From NCBI GenBank assembly GCA_900548195.1, contig URJQ01000052.1:1-19778 (forward strand): DNA of 19,778 bases. The letters run 5' to 3'. This document shows, in pieces, positions 8,401-16,557 of the stretch (position 1 is its first letter; the number at the start of each line of letters is the position of its first letter). The DNA comes from an uncultured Prevotella sp. (GTDB taxonomy: Bacteria > Bacteroidota > Bacteroidia > Bacteroidales > Bacteroidaceae). The notes below the pieces were generated by a model, which saw only the letters and a program-made list of their open reading frames with translations, did not search any database and had not been told where the DNA came from. The translations under genes were made by a program, and so were the position numbers.

Positions 8401-11400
8401 GGATATAGTTCAGAGCACATTCAATGGCTGTTACTTCACCGGAGGTATAGGAGTGCCGTTGTTAGGAGGAAAAGACAATGACGGCAAGAACATCGATTAC
8501 CGATGCGACATATATAATCAGAAGACCCTCAAGGGCAGCAAGAATAAGAAGGGCTTTACCTACGTATTCAAAGTGGAGCCAAAGACGGACGAACTGGCTC
8601 TCGACTTCTTCCTTGCTGAAGCAAAGATAGATAAATCGCAGACCTACTTCCTGCTCGAAGCGGAAGATCAGGACGATGGCAAGACGCAGACCCACGTGGA
8701 GATGTGTCTCGGCGGAGTGATGGAGATACAGGGCCCTACTAAGATTTCGCCTTACTTGCCTGATATCCACTTCGTGGGAATGCGTATAGCCAATTTCCCG
8801 TTCGCGCCGAAAGGTGGCGGCGAAGCGTGGAAATCTTCCATTGCCGACATAGAGAGCAAGCGCCAGAAGGCACAGGAGGTACCTGATGACAATATCAAAT
8901 TCTGTGAGAAGAAGGAGATGGAACTGGGCAAGGACTGCTATTTCAATGCAGGCCAGTGGTCACTTTCTTCCATGCAGAAGAAGCTTGGTCCGTTCAAGTT
9001 CACGCTTGCTGACTATGAATTCCGCAGTGATTTGGCTGCAAAGACCGTGTCATTGTATCTCAAGGGTCAGGTATCCATCGTCGATGGTGTCTTTGATGCC
9101 AGTGCAGGAATCACCATCAGTGCCGGTGTGGATATCGAGAATCTTGACCTTTCATATAAGGGTTGGAACCTTGACGAGCTGTCAATAGGAGCTAACTTCG
9201 GCGTGGTGAAGCTCAATGGACGATTTGACATCAGAACTGACGGCGAGGACCAAGGTCTTGGTGGCAGTCTTGAAGTTACCATGCCTGGTGACCTCTTCAA
9301 GGTGACCGTGGATGGCGGATGCTTCGAGCATGATGAGGGCGTGGAGAATCCGAAGCCAAGTGAGAAATATACTTGGGGTTACTTCTATGGTGCGCTCAAC
9401 TCCAAGGCTGGCATAGGGATGGATCCCGTGAAGATTACAGGCATCAAGTTCGGTCTGTTCTTCAACTGTTCACGTGGTGGCAGCAAGGATGGCAAGGTGG
9501 ATTTGTCAGACACTAAGAAGGCCGCTACGCCTAATTACGGCGTAATAGGTATCATTGCAGGACTTAATCTCTCTGCCATCTCGGAGGAAACACTCTCTGG
9601 TAAGTTTGATATGACTGTGATTTACCAGAAGGCCGTAGATGACAAGCCTGGCTATCTCTCCACCTTTATGCTCAATGGCAACCTTGAGGGTGCTGGCGGA
9701 CTGATTAACACTAAGGCGAGCATCGTCTATCAATGTGATGACGTGGACAAGTACTTCCAGCTCAATGTGACATTCGAGACAGGCGGAACAAAGCTCGACA
9801 AGCTCACTGAAGGTCTCGACAAGCTCACTAAGAAGATGCAGGAACTCAACAATCAGTTTGATGGTTTCGAGAAAGATGTCAAGGCTGCTCTGCCAGGATT
9901 GGGAGGTAGTACGGACAATAAGACTGATTCCAAGAACAAACCTGCCGTGAAGGATGCTGACACCGAGAAACCTAAGGGCGCAGCCAAGGCTATGGCTTCT
10001 GAGATTACGTTCGACTTTAAGATAACCTTCCGCGCTAAGGGCGAAGACTATAAGAAGCCGAAATGGCACCTATACGTCGGTGAGCCTGACTATAATAAGC
10101 GCTGTAAGATTACGTTTATCGACTTCGATGCTAAGATAGTCACCGTGAAGATAGGCGCTAACGCTTACGTATGTCTTGGCAATGAATTGCCTAATAATGG
10201 TCAACTTCCTCCTCTTCCTACAGAGATTAGCGAGTTCCTCAATGGCGGAAGCAAGGGTGGCGTGGAGTCTGCCTCTGCTGGTGATGCTGACAGAGCACGT
10301 CAGGGCTGTGTGAAAGATATGATGGGCACCGTGGATGGTGGCGTGATGCTTGGCGCACAGGTATATGGATTTATCCATTTCGACCTCGGACTCATCTTTG
10401 CCGACATGGGAGTGCAGGCAGGCTTCGACCTTTCTCTGCGCCATCTCAAGGGCGGATGGTGTACTAACCTCAATCATGGTAGGGGCGCAAAGCCTGGCCA
10501 TAATGGTTGGTATGCTGAGGGACAGATGTATGCTTACCTCTATGCAGTGCTCAAACTGCGCATACGTCTCGGATTCTATAATACAGACTGGAAGATGCTG
10601 GATGCTGGTATCGGTGGTATGTTTAAGTGTGGTCTGCCTAATCCAAACTACGCTGTGGGCAAGGCTCGCATCAAACTGAAGATATTTGGCGGACTGGTGA
10701 AGATAGACCGTAAATTCAATTTCGAGTGTGGCGAAGTCTGCCAGATGTTCTACGGCAATCCTCTCGACAACTTTATACTGTGGAGCGAGATGAGCATTGG
10801 TTCGGAGCGACGTCGTGAGGGATGGGATTATAATCAGCGCATCTCGCCAGAACTGGGCAAGCGCCCTACTATCAAGAGCAATGCTAACCTCAATCAGCAT
10901 TATCGCCTTCTCGATGAGAATGAGCGTGCACGATTGGAGAATGATGGTATCTCTGCTGATGATATCTCTGCTTTGGCATCTCGCACATTCATCTTCCGTA
11001 ATTCCAGTAAGAAAGATGGCAAGTATGTAGCTTACCTTTATTCTTACACCGACTCTGCTTCTGCATACAGAGATTCTCTGCATGTCAATGCGCAGTTGGA
11101 GAAGACCGTAGAATTCTATCGTGGCGACGAGACTGCTTCACAGCATCTTCTCGACATCCGCCGATTGAAGCCAAACCGCTTCTACGTTCTCAAGGTGGTA
11201 GGATGCGCTAAGCAGATAGAGGCAGGTAAGGAGGTAGATCCTTATACTGTGGAAACTAATAAGGATGGCGAAGTGACGGGCGCTAGGCATAAGGCGTGGG
11301 CACAGACCAAGTATTACTACTTCCGCACCTCTGGCGAGGCAAGTGATAAGTTTGACCCTACGGATGAGAATTTCAATCTGAATGACTATGTGGCTTTGGC

Positions 11401-14179
11401 TTATCCGTCATATCATAATAAGTTGCAAATCTCTGACAAGGACCTAAAGAATGATAGTAAGCACGCTGAGAATGGACGCATCAAGGCGCATATCATCGAT
11501 ATGGTATATCCTAATATAGCTCTGACAAGAGAGTTTAAGAAGAAGAATCCTTCCGACAGATTGGTATGGAATCAGTATGTAATGGAAGAAGTGGAGAAAC
11601 TATACACTAAGCCGGCTCGTTTAGGAAATAAAGCGATTACATATACAAAGAAGGAGATGGTTCGCAAACTATACCACTCTGAGGACGCTGTAATCAAGAA
11701 TATGACATTCACTTATCCAGGAGCGGAAACCAGCGTAAGGACAAGTAATATCATCACTTCCAAGCCTCTCGGAATAGGATATAAAGAGAAAGGAAATTGG
11801 ATAGCTGACCTTAGTCTCGACTATATCACTACCAGAACCATGACCAGAACTGAGGAAGTGGAGAAGGAGAAGGTTACGAATACTCCATTTGCCCGTCTTC
11901 TCATGAAGGCGAACAGGGGAGTCATGCCTTCTACATCTACGCTCAGCCAATGGAAGTCGATGGTTCCAGAAATCAAGAAAGTGCTGCAGAGGGCTTCTTC
12001 CAGTGGCACGTTCAATCCTTCTGCTGGCAGTTCCGCAAGTATGTCTTCCAGCACTCGATATGGCTCGAATGGCAAGACGACAAGTGGCTCTCTTGGCGGC
12101 AAGACCGGCAATAAGGGCAAAGTCGGAGGAAATTCATCATCAGGCAAGAACTCTGGCACAGGAGTTGCTTCAGGTCCTAATAGGGGATCAGGCGCAATGC
12201 CTGGCAGCTCTGCCAAATCCCAGGCAGCTGAGATTCTCCGCCGCTGGAAGACCTATGGTCTGACGGATAATGAGGTGATGACGCTCCTGAATGGATTGGA
12301 GAATAATGAAAAGGTATATAATACCAGCACTTACACCGTGACAGAGGATGTGCCTTACGAGGTGAGCGATACTATCAATCTGCTCTACTTGCCTCTCTCT
12401 TGTAGCGAAACTACATGGTATGGAGGTATCGACGACAGAACGATTGGCACCAATTATCAGTATGAAGAGCCGTTTGCCACATGGAAGTTTGTAGATTTTG
12501 AACGACAAATGCTTGAGAAGTATCGCACTATGAGATATACCGACGCTTCGGTAGGTATGGCAAAGGATGGTAAAGGCAGATACTTGGTGGAGACGGATCC
12601 ATTGCTCTATCTCAGTTGGATAAGCAACTATGCTTTCGTAGGAGGATGGAAAGCCCAGCTGAAGAAGTATAACATCGGAGTCACCACCACAGAGTCATTG
12701 CTGGCTACAGGTAGCGGTGGTTACTATGGTGGCAGATATGGTCAGGCAAGCGAAGACCGTGTAGTCAATGGTCCGAAGGACATCTTCAAGGTATTCTTCT
12801 ACAATCCAGATACCTACTATTTCCCAGTTCGTGAGTTGGATAATGTAGAGGATAATGTCGCACTGCTGACAAGCGATCGTATGTTTGCTATAAATCCTCG
12901 GAACTGTACAAGTTATGATAGATACAGTCTTCTGGTGGCAGAGGCTGCAAGGAATATCAGTAATTTGTATGGTCTTGCTTCAAGAGTTAGTAGCAAACTT
13001 ACCGATAAGATGCAAGAGGCAAACAAACAGTTTAGCAGATATAAGACAGAAAAGGGCAAGCTGAAGGATTTCGTCTCTAAATATCTGGATGAGCGCAACG
13101 GACTCTATATCAGTTTCTTGCCATCAGAAGGAAATATGGTAAATCAAAGCTCTACAACGTCATTCAGTCAACATGGTAATTACTGTAAGGCTTACGTACC
13201 TTATTATCAGATGGCTCTCACTACGCCTTTGCTTGATCCTGAAGACATATTCGAGTTTGAAGGACAGAATCGGATTAGTAAAGGTAGATTCAAGCAAGAG
13301 ACCCAGAATTTGGTTTGGAGCAAACTCGCCGACGAGAATGCTCCAGGCTTCATCAAATTCAATCCGGGTTTAGCCCGACGTCAACTGGAGAACATCAAGG
13401 TGCAGGCATATCGTGTAAATGGTTACGACCTCAACAGCGGTGAGTATTCTGTCAATCCAGAGCTCTATGATGTCAGAGATGAAAATCTCGGAGCATTTAC
13501 CGCCCCGGTAATCAATATCGTTTTGGCTGACGTGGATGATAGAAATGCCAATGGATTTGAGCCAAGGAAGGTGAGCGAAATCAATAACTTCCCTGTCGAA
13601 GGTCAACCTGATTCACCAAGACCTGTCATCGTCGGTGGTGGCAAGAAAAATACCTCTAATCCTCCTAAAGGCACTTCTTCTAAGAGTTCTACAGACCTGA
13701 AGATGAACAACGCCAAGCCTGTCAGTCAATTTATAAAAGATATGAAGATGGAGCAGACCATAGAGAATATCAAGAATGGCAACATTCGTATTGACGTGGG
13801 CAATGGCAACAGTTCGAAGAAGGAGGCAAACTCCACTCCGGAACTTCCATCTACGCTGATTAAGGTCGGAACCATCACCGACAATGATATCAAGAAGGCT
13901 GAGACGGAAAGGCGGACACGCGTTACCGGTCCTATCAATACTGAGATATCAAAGGCTGATACCACTTCTACAGCGGCTTCTTCTACACCGATAAGGAAGG
14001 CAGAGCCTCTCTCTTCTACAAAGGCTACAACGTCTGGAGTTCAGAAGGCTACTGGCACTACCTCTACTGGTAGTAAGCAAAAGAATTCTACTGGCACTCA
14101 GCTGAAGCAGTCCATTCGCACTACTGCTACTGGTACTAAGCAGAAAAGTACAGTGAGGACCCGGAGGACACGACGTTGA
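5453..14179 (+). CDS. Giant secreted beta-rich protein, TANFOR-like N-terminus (2908 aa)
   Basis: Exported giant protein. The signal peptide is residues 1-23 (LMTMAA before Asp24). Residues 24-187 resemble the TANFOR domain I recall from Bacteroidetes giant proteins (ITPVQPVLPP start, LLEEGEYRIQLNV near the end). A fibronectin-like domain follows (about 188-332, with PLNPMFTW). Residues 333-378 form a Lys/Asp linker. The body (about 380-1770) is long beta-sheet with FKGRGRVEW (579-587), a coiled-coil heptad pair (about 1448-1475), GWYAEGQMYAYL (from 1685), GLPNPNY (to 1733) and FECGEVC (1757-1763), a motif series I associate with TANFOR-type giants. After further beta domains come a Ser/Gly-rich linker (2181-2256), a short helical segment (2256-2283), another beta region, and a Thr/Ser/Lys/Arg tail (2833-2908) ending RTRRTRR. 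No T9SS sorting domain or catalytic motif was seen. Probably the main structural body of the locus assembly; its function is unknown. Confidence 0.95.
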   Translation: MKTLRYCLTSLLIIMNSLMTMAADDIIVNITPVQPVLPPQIGTYISNPGAYFNVTVTNTTPKQAFIYFGMTLAKMPNVTEPMVYVPGNRMPKTPTVALAANETRHLNLTEMRQMFNHLAASDIITQYDYSSGFASGQFGLLEEGEYRIQLNVYKWSVEGNTDILLTGVNAVTTNGKNSCQFTVRYKVDAPKFVNPIRPMGVSLDALNNVAELNPLNPMFTWTETVLTGARPVYFNYDFKVVEVGPGQDPEDAWTHETHVLYKKENLTSATAVIPQNVIRMMDKNCTYAARVTAKQRNQVTMNNMGFTLVANEGRSDLMLFKLKSDDNPKSVTPKDEDKKGKDEGKNGKDEGKEGKDKGGKKDNDDKDKDSEDKDSDKGLELKFGFGSKEGTLTDSIYNFCNPEILSPSFNSEAGARKIFVNNDILVEWKRARYVGGIGTRQDSVKLSYDVQIFRGDPSLSNEENFKGEPIYSRTTEELRDSIPWETINGDVNIGDYLILRVKPTSVNTQSVAFVNDTINVVDFALSDRISQKFFQCSAQISIDNTIPTKKSASDYKGKVVGIGQYQLKIDEISKSKQGFKGRGRVEWRPLGMKVMIAVEFDSLCINTDDIVYSGMVRGRKDDNYYSHNGEQVDKLFTEWGLDNLIGDTRLPFADKLQKEASQRGREFAKSMGIGNYYKWYHDAKDFLSEGKLDNVCLPIKLPEKIGKVPVDLQIVNVTFAPTWASMDLMGTFMLPNSSHIKNEVLVLGAPHLCISPERLLPEGGAICLLSDFTLTEQDSQFDFTFKSPTDITVTNNGEAPDDGCYISWANDTLSAFMLDVEMTVPNLKKVDSNGKVTEELPKVYVKWGVRDWNDWTAKVAMDNFEADDLPGWTFKPGKMVYDHSSTKNDDIMGKFPATYDKSKSLTANKMESWQGLYISEVGVQFPKSLTFGSADSEKRTSASIKNMFFDKSGVTLSGGIDNAFDAVTGKFGGWAFSIDKVSMDIVQSTFNGCYFTGGIGVPLLGGKDNDGKNIDYRCDIYNQKTLKGSKNKKGFTYVFKVEPKTDELALDFFLAEAKIDKSQTYFLLEAEDQDDGKTQTHVEMCLGGVMEIQGPTKISPYLPDIHFVGMRIANFPFAPKGGGEAWKSSIADIESKRQKAQEVPDDNIKFCEKKEMELGKDCYFNAGQWSLSSMQKKLGPFKFTLADYEFRSDLAAKTVSLYLKGQVSIVDGVFDASAGITISAGVDIENLDLSYKGWNLDELSIGANFGVVKLNGRFDIRTDGEDQGLGGSLEVTMPGDLFKVTVDGGCFEHDEGVENPKPSEKYTWGYFYGALNSKAGIGMDPVKITGIKFGLFFNCSRGGSKDGKVDLSDTKKAATPNYGVIGIIAGLNLSAISEETLSGKFDMTVIYQKAVDDKPGYLSTFMLNGNLEGAGGLINTKASIVYQCDDVDKYFQLNVTFETGGTKLDKLTEGLDKLTKKMQELNNQFDGFEKDVKAALPGLGGSTDNKTDSKNKPAVKDADTEKPKGAAKAMASEITFDFKITFRAKGEDYKKPKWHLYVGEPDYNKRCKITFIDFDAKIVTVKIGANAYVCLGNELPNNGQLPPLPTEISEFLNGGSKGGVESASAGDADRARQGCVKDMMGTVDGGVMLGAQVYGFIHFDLGLIFADMGVQAGFDLSLRHLKGGWCTNLNHGRGAKPGHNGWYAEGQMYAYLYAVLKLRIRLGFYNTDWKMLDAGIGGMFKCGLPNPNYAVGKARIKLKIFGGLVKIDRKFNFECGEVCQMFYGNPLDNFILWSEMSIGSERRREGWDYNQRISPELGKRPTIKSNANLNQHYRLLDENERARLENDGISADDISALASRTFIFRNSSKKDGKYVAYLYSYTDSASAYRDSLHVNAQLEKTVEFYRGDETASQHLLDIRRLKPNRFYVLKVVGCAKQIEAGKEVDPYTVETNKDGEVTGARHKAWAQTKYYYFRTSGEASDKFDPTDENFNLNDYVALAYPSYHNKLQISDKDLKNDSKHAENGRIKAHIIDMVYPNIALTREFKKKNPSDRLVWNQYVMEEVEKLYTKPARLGNKAITYTKKEMVRKLYHSEDAVIKNMTFTYPGAETSVRTSNIITSKPLGIGYKEKGNWIADLSLDYITTRTMTRTEEVEKEKVTNTPFARLLMKANRGVMPSTSTLSQWKSMVPEIKKVLQRASSSGTFNPSAGSSASMSSSTRYGSNGKTTSGSLGGKTGNKGKVGGNSSSGKNSGTGVASGPNRGSGAMPGSSAKSQAAEILRRWKTYGLTDNEVMTLLNGLENNEKVYNTSTYTVTEDVPYEVSDTINLLYLPLSCSETTWYGGIDDRTIGTNYQYEEPFATWKFVDFERQMLEKYRTMRYTDASVGMAKDGKGRYLVETDPLLYLSWISNYAFVGGWKAQLKKYNIGVTTTESLLATGSGGYYGGRYGQASEDRVVNGPKDIFKVFFYNPDTYYFPVRELDNVEDNVALLTSDRMFAINPRNCTSYDRYSLLVAEAARNISNLYGLASRVSSKLTDKMQEANKQFSRYKTEKGKLKDFVSKYLDERNGLYISFLPSEGNMVNQSSTTSFSQHGNYCKAYVPYYQMALTTPLLDPEDIFEFEGQNRISKGRFKQETQNLVWSKLADENAPGFIKFNPGLARRQLENIKVQAYRVNGYDLNSGEYSVNPELYDVRDENLGAFTAPVINIVLADVDDRNANGFEPRKVSEINNFPVEGQPDSPRPVIVGGGKKNTSNPPKGTSSKSSTDLKMNNAKPVSQFIKDMKMEQTIENIKNGNIRIDVGNGNSSKKEANSTPELPSTLIKVGTITDNDIKKAETERRTRVTGPINTEISKADTTSTAASSTPIRKAEPLSSTKATTSGVQKATGTTSTGSKQKNSTGTQLKQSIRTTATGTKQKSTVRTRRTRR
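6449..6586 (+). repeat. 21-bp repeat encoding a Lys/Asp linker in the giant gene
   Basis: Four 21-bp units at 6449-6532 encode PKDEDKK, GKDEGKN, GKDEGKE and GKDKGGK (residues 333-360), followed by an irregular Asp/Lys/Ser stretch to 6586 (residue 378). It separates the N-terminal TANFOR/fibronectin part from the body. The near-identical units suggest slippage-driven length variation that stays in frame. Confidence 0.8.
9794..9829 (+). repeat. 15-bp direct repeat encoding two coiled-coil heptads
   Basis: CTCGACAAGCTCACT occurs at 9794-9808 and 9815-9829, a 21-bp period. It encodes LDKLTEG and LDKLTKK, with Leu at a/d-like positions, followed by KMQELNNQF. This is a short coiled coil of about 25 residues inside an otherwise beta-rich protein. 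Confidence 0.6.
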
Positions 14180-14249
14180 CGACATCAGATTCTTTTTTTT
14201 CGGAACGTTTTAACTCTCTCTCTATCGTAAAACTAAAAAACATCATAAT

Positions 14250-16514
14250 ATGAAAAGAAACAAGGTCATAGCTACACTCTTAGCATCGTTCTTCATAGCG
14301 GTGTCTGCATCGGCAATTCTTGCACCGGGCGGATCTTCCACGGCAACGGCTAACGTGGCTTTTCCTCAGTATGGCAATGAGGCGGTGCAACACTCCGACT
14401 CTGTCGTCGAGGAGGAAGTGAGGGTACGCCCTGCCTCCATCAATATGCTTGCGCGAAGCTATGGTGACAGCATCGTGCTGAGATGGGCGCCGGAAGACTA
14501 CGTCACTTGGAACTACCTCAACCACGTAGGCTACAACCTCTACCGTATCTACACCGATAAGAGTGGCGTGCTCCACGACGACCTCATTGCAGAAGGGATT
14601 CGTCCGCTTTCGCTCGAGCAACTGCGTGCTCGATACCCTGAAAGCGACTCGCTGGCATTCGTGGCTGTAGGAATGATTTATGGAGAGGGAGGCGTAAAGC
14701 CTAACCAGACACGTGAACGCTACGGAGAGATGGGCGCAATGCTGGAAATATACGAAGATCAGCAGACGCAGTATGCGTTCGCTGAAATGGTGGCAGAATG
14801 GCGTCCCGACGTGGCTCAAGCCATCGGATTGAGATATGTCGATCGCGACGTCAAGCAGGGATTGCATTATCAGTATATCCTTCAGCCTGCCAAGCGCGAC
14901 TCTTTGGGCAGACTGCCTATCGCTCCTGGTAGCATAAATCTGGAATGTACTAAGTATAAGCCAGTAGATTATGCCCCTACCTATACTGACACCGTCAGCA
15001 CGGGTCTCTCTCTTGTGCTGAAATGGAAGGATAATGTCAACTCTACATTCGAGATAGAGCGACGCCTCGAAGGAGAGAAAGAATGGAAACGCATCACAGT
15101 ACGTCCGTATGCCTCTGCTCTTGACCTCGGTTTCGATAAAGAGGAGCTCAACCGCTATTCCGATGCCGTGGACAAGCCTGGAGTGTATGAATACCGCGTA
15201 TTGGCTTATGATGCCTTCGGTGATCTGCTCGTCAGTTCCACCACCCATAAGGTGAGAGTGGGAGATGTGGATGCTCCGACACCGCCTACCATACGCCAGA
15301 TTCTCATCACCCGTGAAGGAGACCCTGACTCTACCCAGGTGATTACTGCCCATGTGGAGATAGAAACAGCCGGGATAGAGGACGACTGCATAGGATATTT
15401 GCCGCTCTATTATAATGAACGCTACACCGGAAAGAACTGGAAGAAAATCTCTGAACAGCTCTTTGCTCCTACCGACACCGTGCTTTCCATTGATGTCAGC
15501 CGCCTTTCCACAGGTATGCTCACCATTGCCGCTGTCGATACAGCAGGCAATATGGGATATTCCATGCCGGTACAGCTTCGCATCGAGGACAAGAAAGCAC
15601 CGGAACCTCCGCTCAATTTCAAGGCGGAAGTGGAGGAAAACGGCAGGATTCACCTCTCATGGTCGCCTGCACCAGAGGATCGTGGCGACATAGCATTCTA
15701 TGAAGTGGCTGTGGCAAATGACACCACACATCAGTTTGTCATCATCTCACCGCAACAGATGCGCGACACCACCTTCACCGACTCCGTGGCAGTGGATGTC
15801 AACCAGAAGTATATCTATTACCGAGTGCGTGCCACCGACTATGCTTCCAACATCGGACAATACACCAAGATTCTGCAGGTGGAGCGTCCTCATCTGCTTC
15901 CGCCTACTCCTGCTCACCTCGACACCCTCGTGGTAGATACGGAAGGCATACACCTCTGCTGGATAGCCGGTGCTGACAAAGCCACTATCATCCATAATGT
16001 CTTCCGACGTCTGGAGAATCAGCCTGACTGGGAACTGATAGCTTCGCTGAATGCTGACTCTGTGGCTGCTGACAATTACCGCATCCGCATTGACGACAAT
16101 CCGCCGTTCAACAACAAGCGACGCTATGAATACGTGGTGGAATCATTCAATTCCACAGGTATCAGTTCCGGACCAAGTCTTGTCGTCTCCGTAATGAATA
16201 ATCGCAACACCGCCGTCAACGTGGAGCTCAATCTCGTAGGACGATACGACTCTGACGCAGAGCGTACACGCCTCTCATGGGACTGCGAAGGCGAACAGCC
16301 TGACGGCGAACGCTATTGGGGCGTATATGTACGAAAGCCGGGCAAAGACACTTTCGAGTATCTTATCTCGGAGGACATCAATGATCCTTTGCACAGCAAC
16401 CGTCTCCTGTCACCAGGCGAGACTGCCGAATTCTATGTCAAGCTGCTCTATTCCGATGGAAGATCCAGCAAACCGTCGAACATAGTGAAGGTCACTGCGC
16501 CTGAAAAAAAGTAA
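14250..16514 (+). CDS. Secreted fibronectin type III repeat protein (754 aa)
   Basis: Predicted exported protein with signal peptide 1-22 (VSASA before Ile23). The rest reads as about six fibronectin-III-like modules: about 60-230 (DSIVLRW, then a helical insertion from about 98 to 190), 245-332 (LSLVLKWKDN ... YEYRVLAYDAFG), 333-450 (HVEIETAGIEDD ... MLTIAAVDTAGNMG), 451-548 (PPLNFKAEVEENG, HLSWSPAPEDRG, YYRVRATDYASN), 549-650 (GIHLCWIAGAD ... YEYVVESFNSTG) and 653-754 (TRLSWDCEG). Each has the conserved Trp and the Tyr-x-Tyr-x-Val type strand of the fold. There is no lipobox, T9SS domain or enzymatic motif. It lies 70 bp after the giant gene and 43 bp before the BIG2 lipoprotein, so it is almost certainly co-expressed. 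Its job is probably protein-protein contact within the complex (inference). Confidence 0.94.
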   Translation: MKRNKVIATLLASFFIAVSASAILAPGGSSTATANVAFPQYGNEAVQHSDSVVEEEVRVRPASINMLARSYGDSIVLRWAPEDYVTWNYLNHVGYNLYRIYTDKSGVLHDDLIAEGIRPLSLEQLRARYPESDSLAFVAVGMIYGEGGVKPNQTRERYGEMGAMLEIYEDQQTQYAFAEMVAEWRPDVAQAIGLRYVDRDVKQGLHYQYILQPAKRDSLGRLPIAPGSINLECTKYKPVDYAPTYTDTVSTGLSLVLKWKDNVNSTFEIERRLEGEKEWKRITVRPYASALDLGFDKEELNRYSDAVDKPGVYEYRVLAYDAFGDLLVSSTTHKVRVGDVDAPTPPTIRQILITREGDPDSTQVITAHVEIETAGIEDDCIGYLPLYYNERYTGKNWKKISEQLFAPTDTVLSIDVSRLSTGMLTIAAVDTAGNMGYSMPVQLRIEDKKAPEPPLNFKAEVEENGRIHLSWSPAPEDRGDIAFYEVAVANDTTHQFVIISPQQMRDTTFTDSVAVDVNQKYIYYRVRATDYASNIGQYTKILQVERPHLLPPTPAHLDTLVVDTEGIHLCWIAGADKATIIHNVFRRLENQPDWELIASLNADSVAADNYRIRIDDNPPFNNKRRYEYVVESFNSTGISSGPSLVVSVMNNRNTAVNVELNLVGRYDSDAERTRLSWDCEGEQPDGERYWGVYVRKPGKDTFEYLISEDINDPLHSNRLLSPGETAEFYVKLLYSDGRSSKPSNIVKVTAPEKK

Positions 16515-16557
16515 GAATTATCCCTATTCCATAACCCCTCACTCACATTCTGTCGAT

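Noticed and set aside
10070..11083. A 337-aa open frame on the minus strand
   Set aside because: It is antisense to the middle of the giant gene, where the plus-strand frame carries recognisable motifs; no plausible start context or domain.
5453..14179. Giant protein as an Rhs/YD-repeat or polymorphic toxin
   Set aside because: No YD repeats, no RHS core ending and no C-terminal toxin domain; the C-terminus is basic low-complexity sequence with no immunity-like gene after it.
14193..14233. T8 run and a GTTTTA/TAAAAC inverted repeat after the giant gene, as a terminator
   Set aside because: No GC-rich stem precedes the T-run, and the 6-bp A/T stem with a 15-nt loop comes after it. The 70-bp gap to the next gene fits read-through better.
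14280..15653. A 457-aa open frame on the minus strand
   Set aside because: It lies wholly antisense to the fibronectin-III gene, has no signal or domain I can recognise, is Cys/His/Arg-rich as antisense shadows often are, and all supported genes are on the plus strand.
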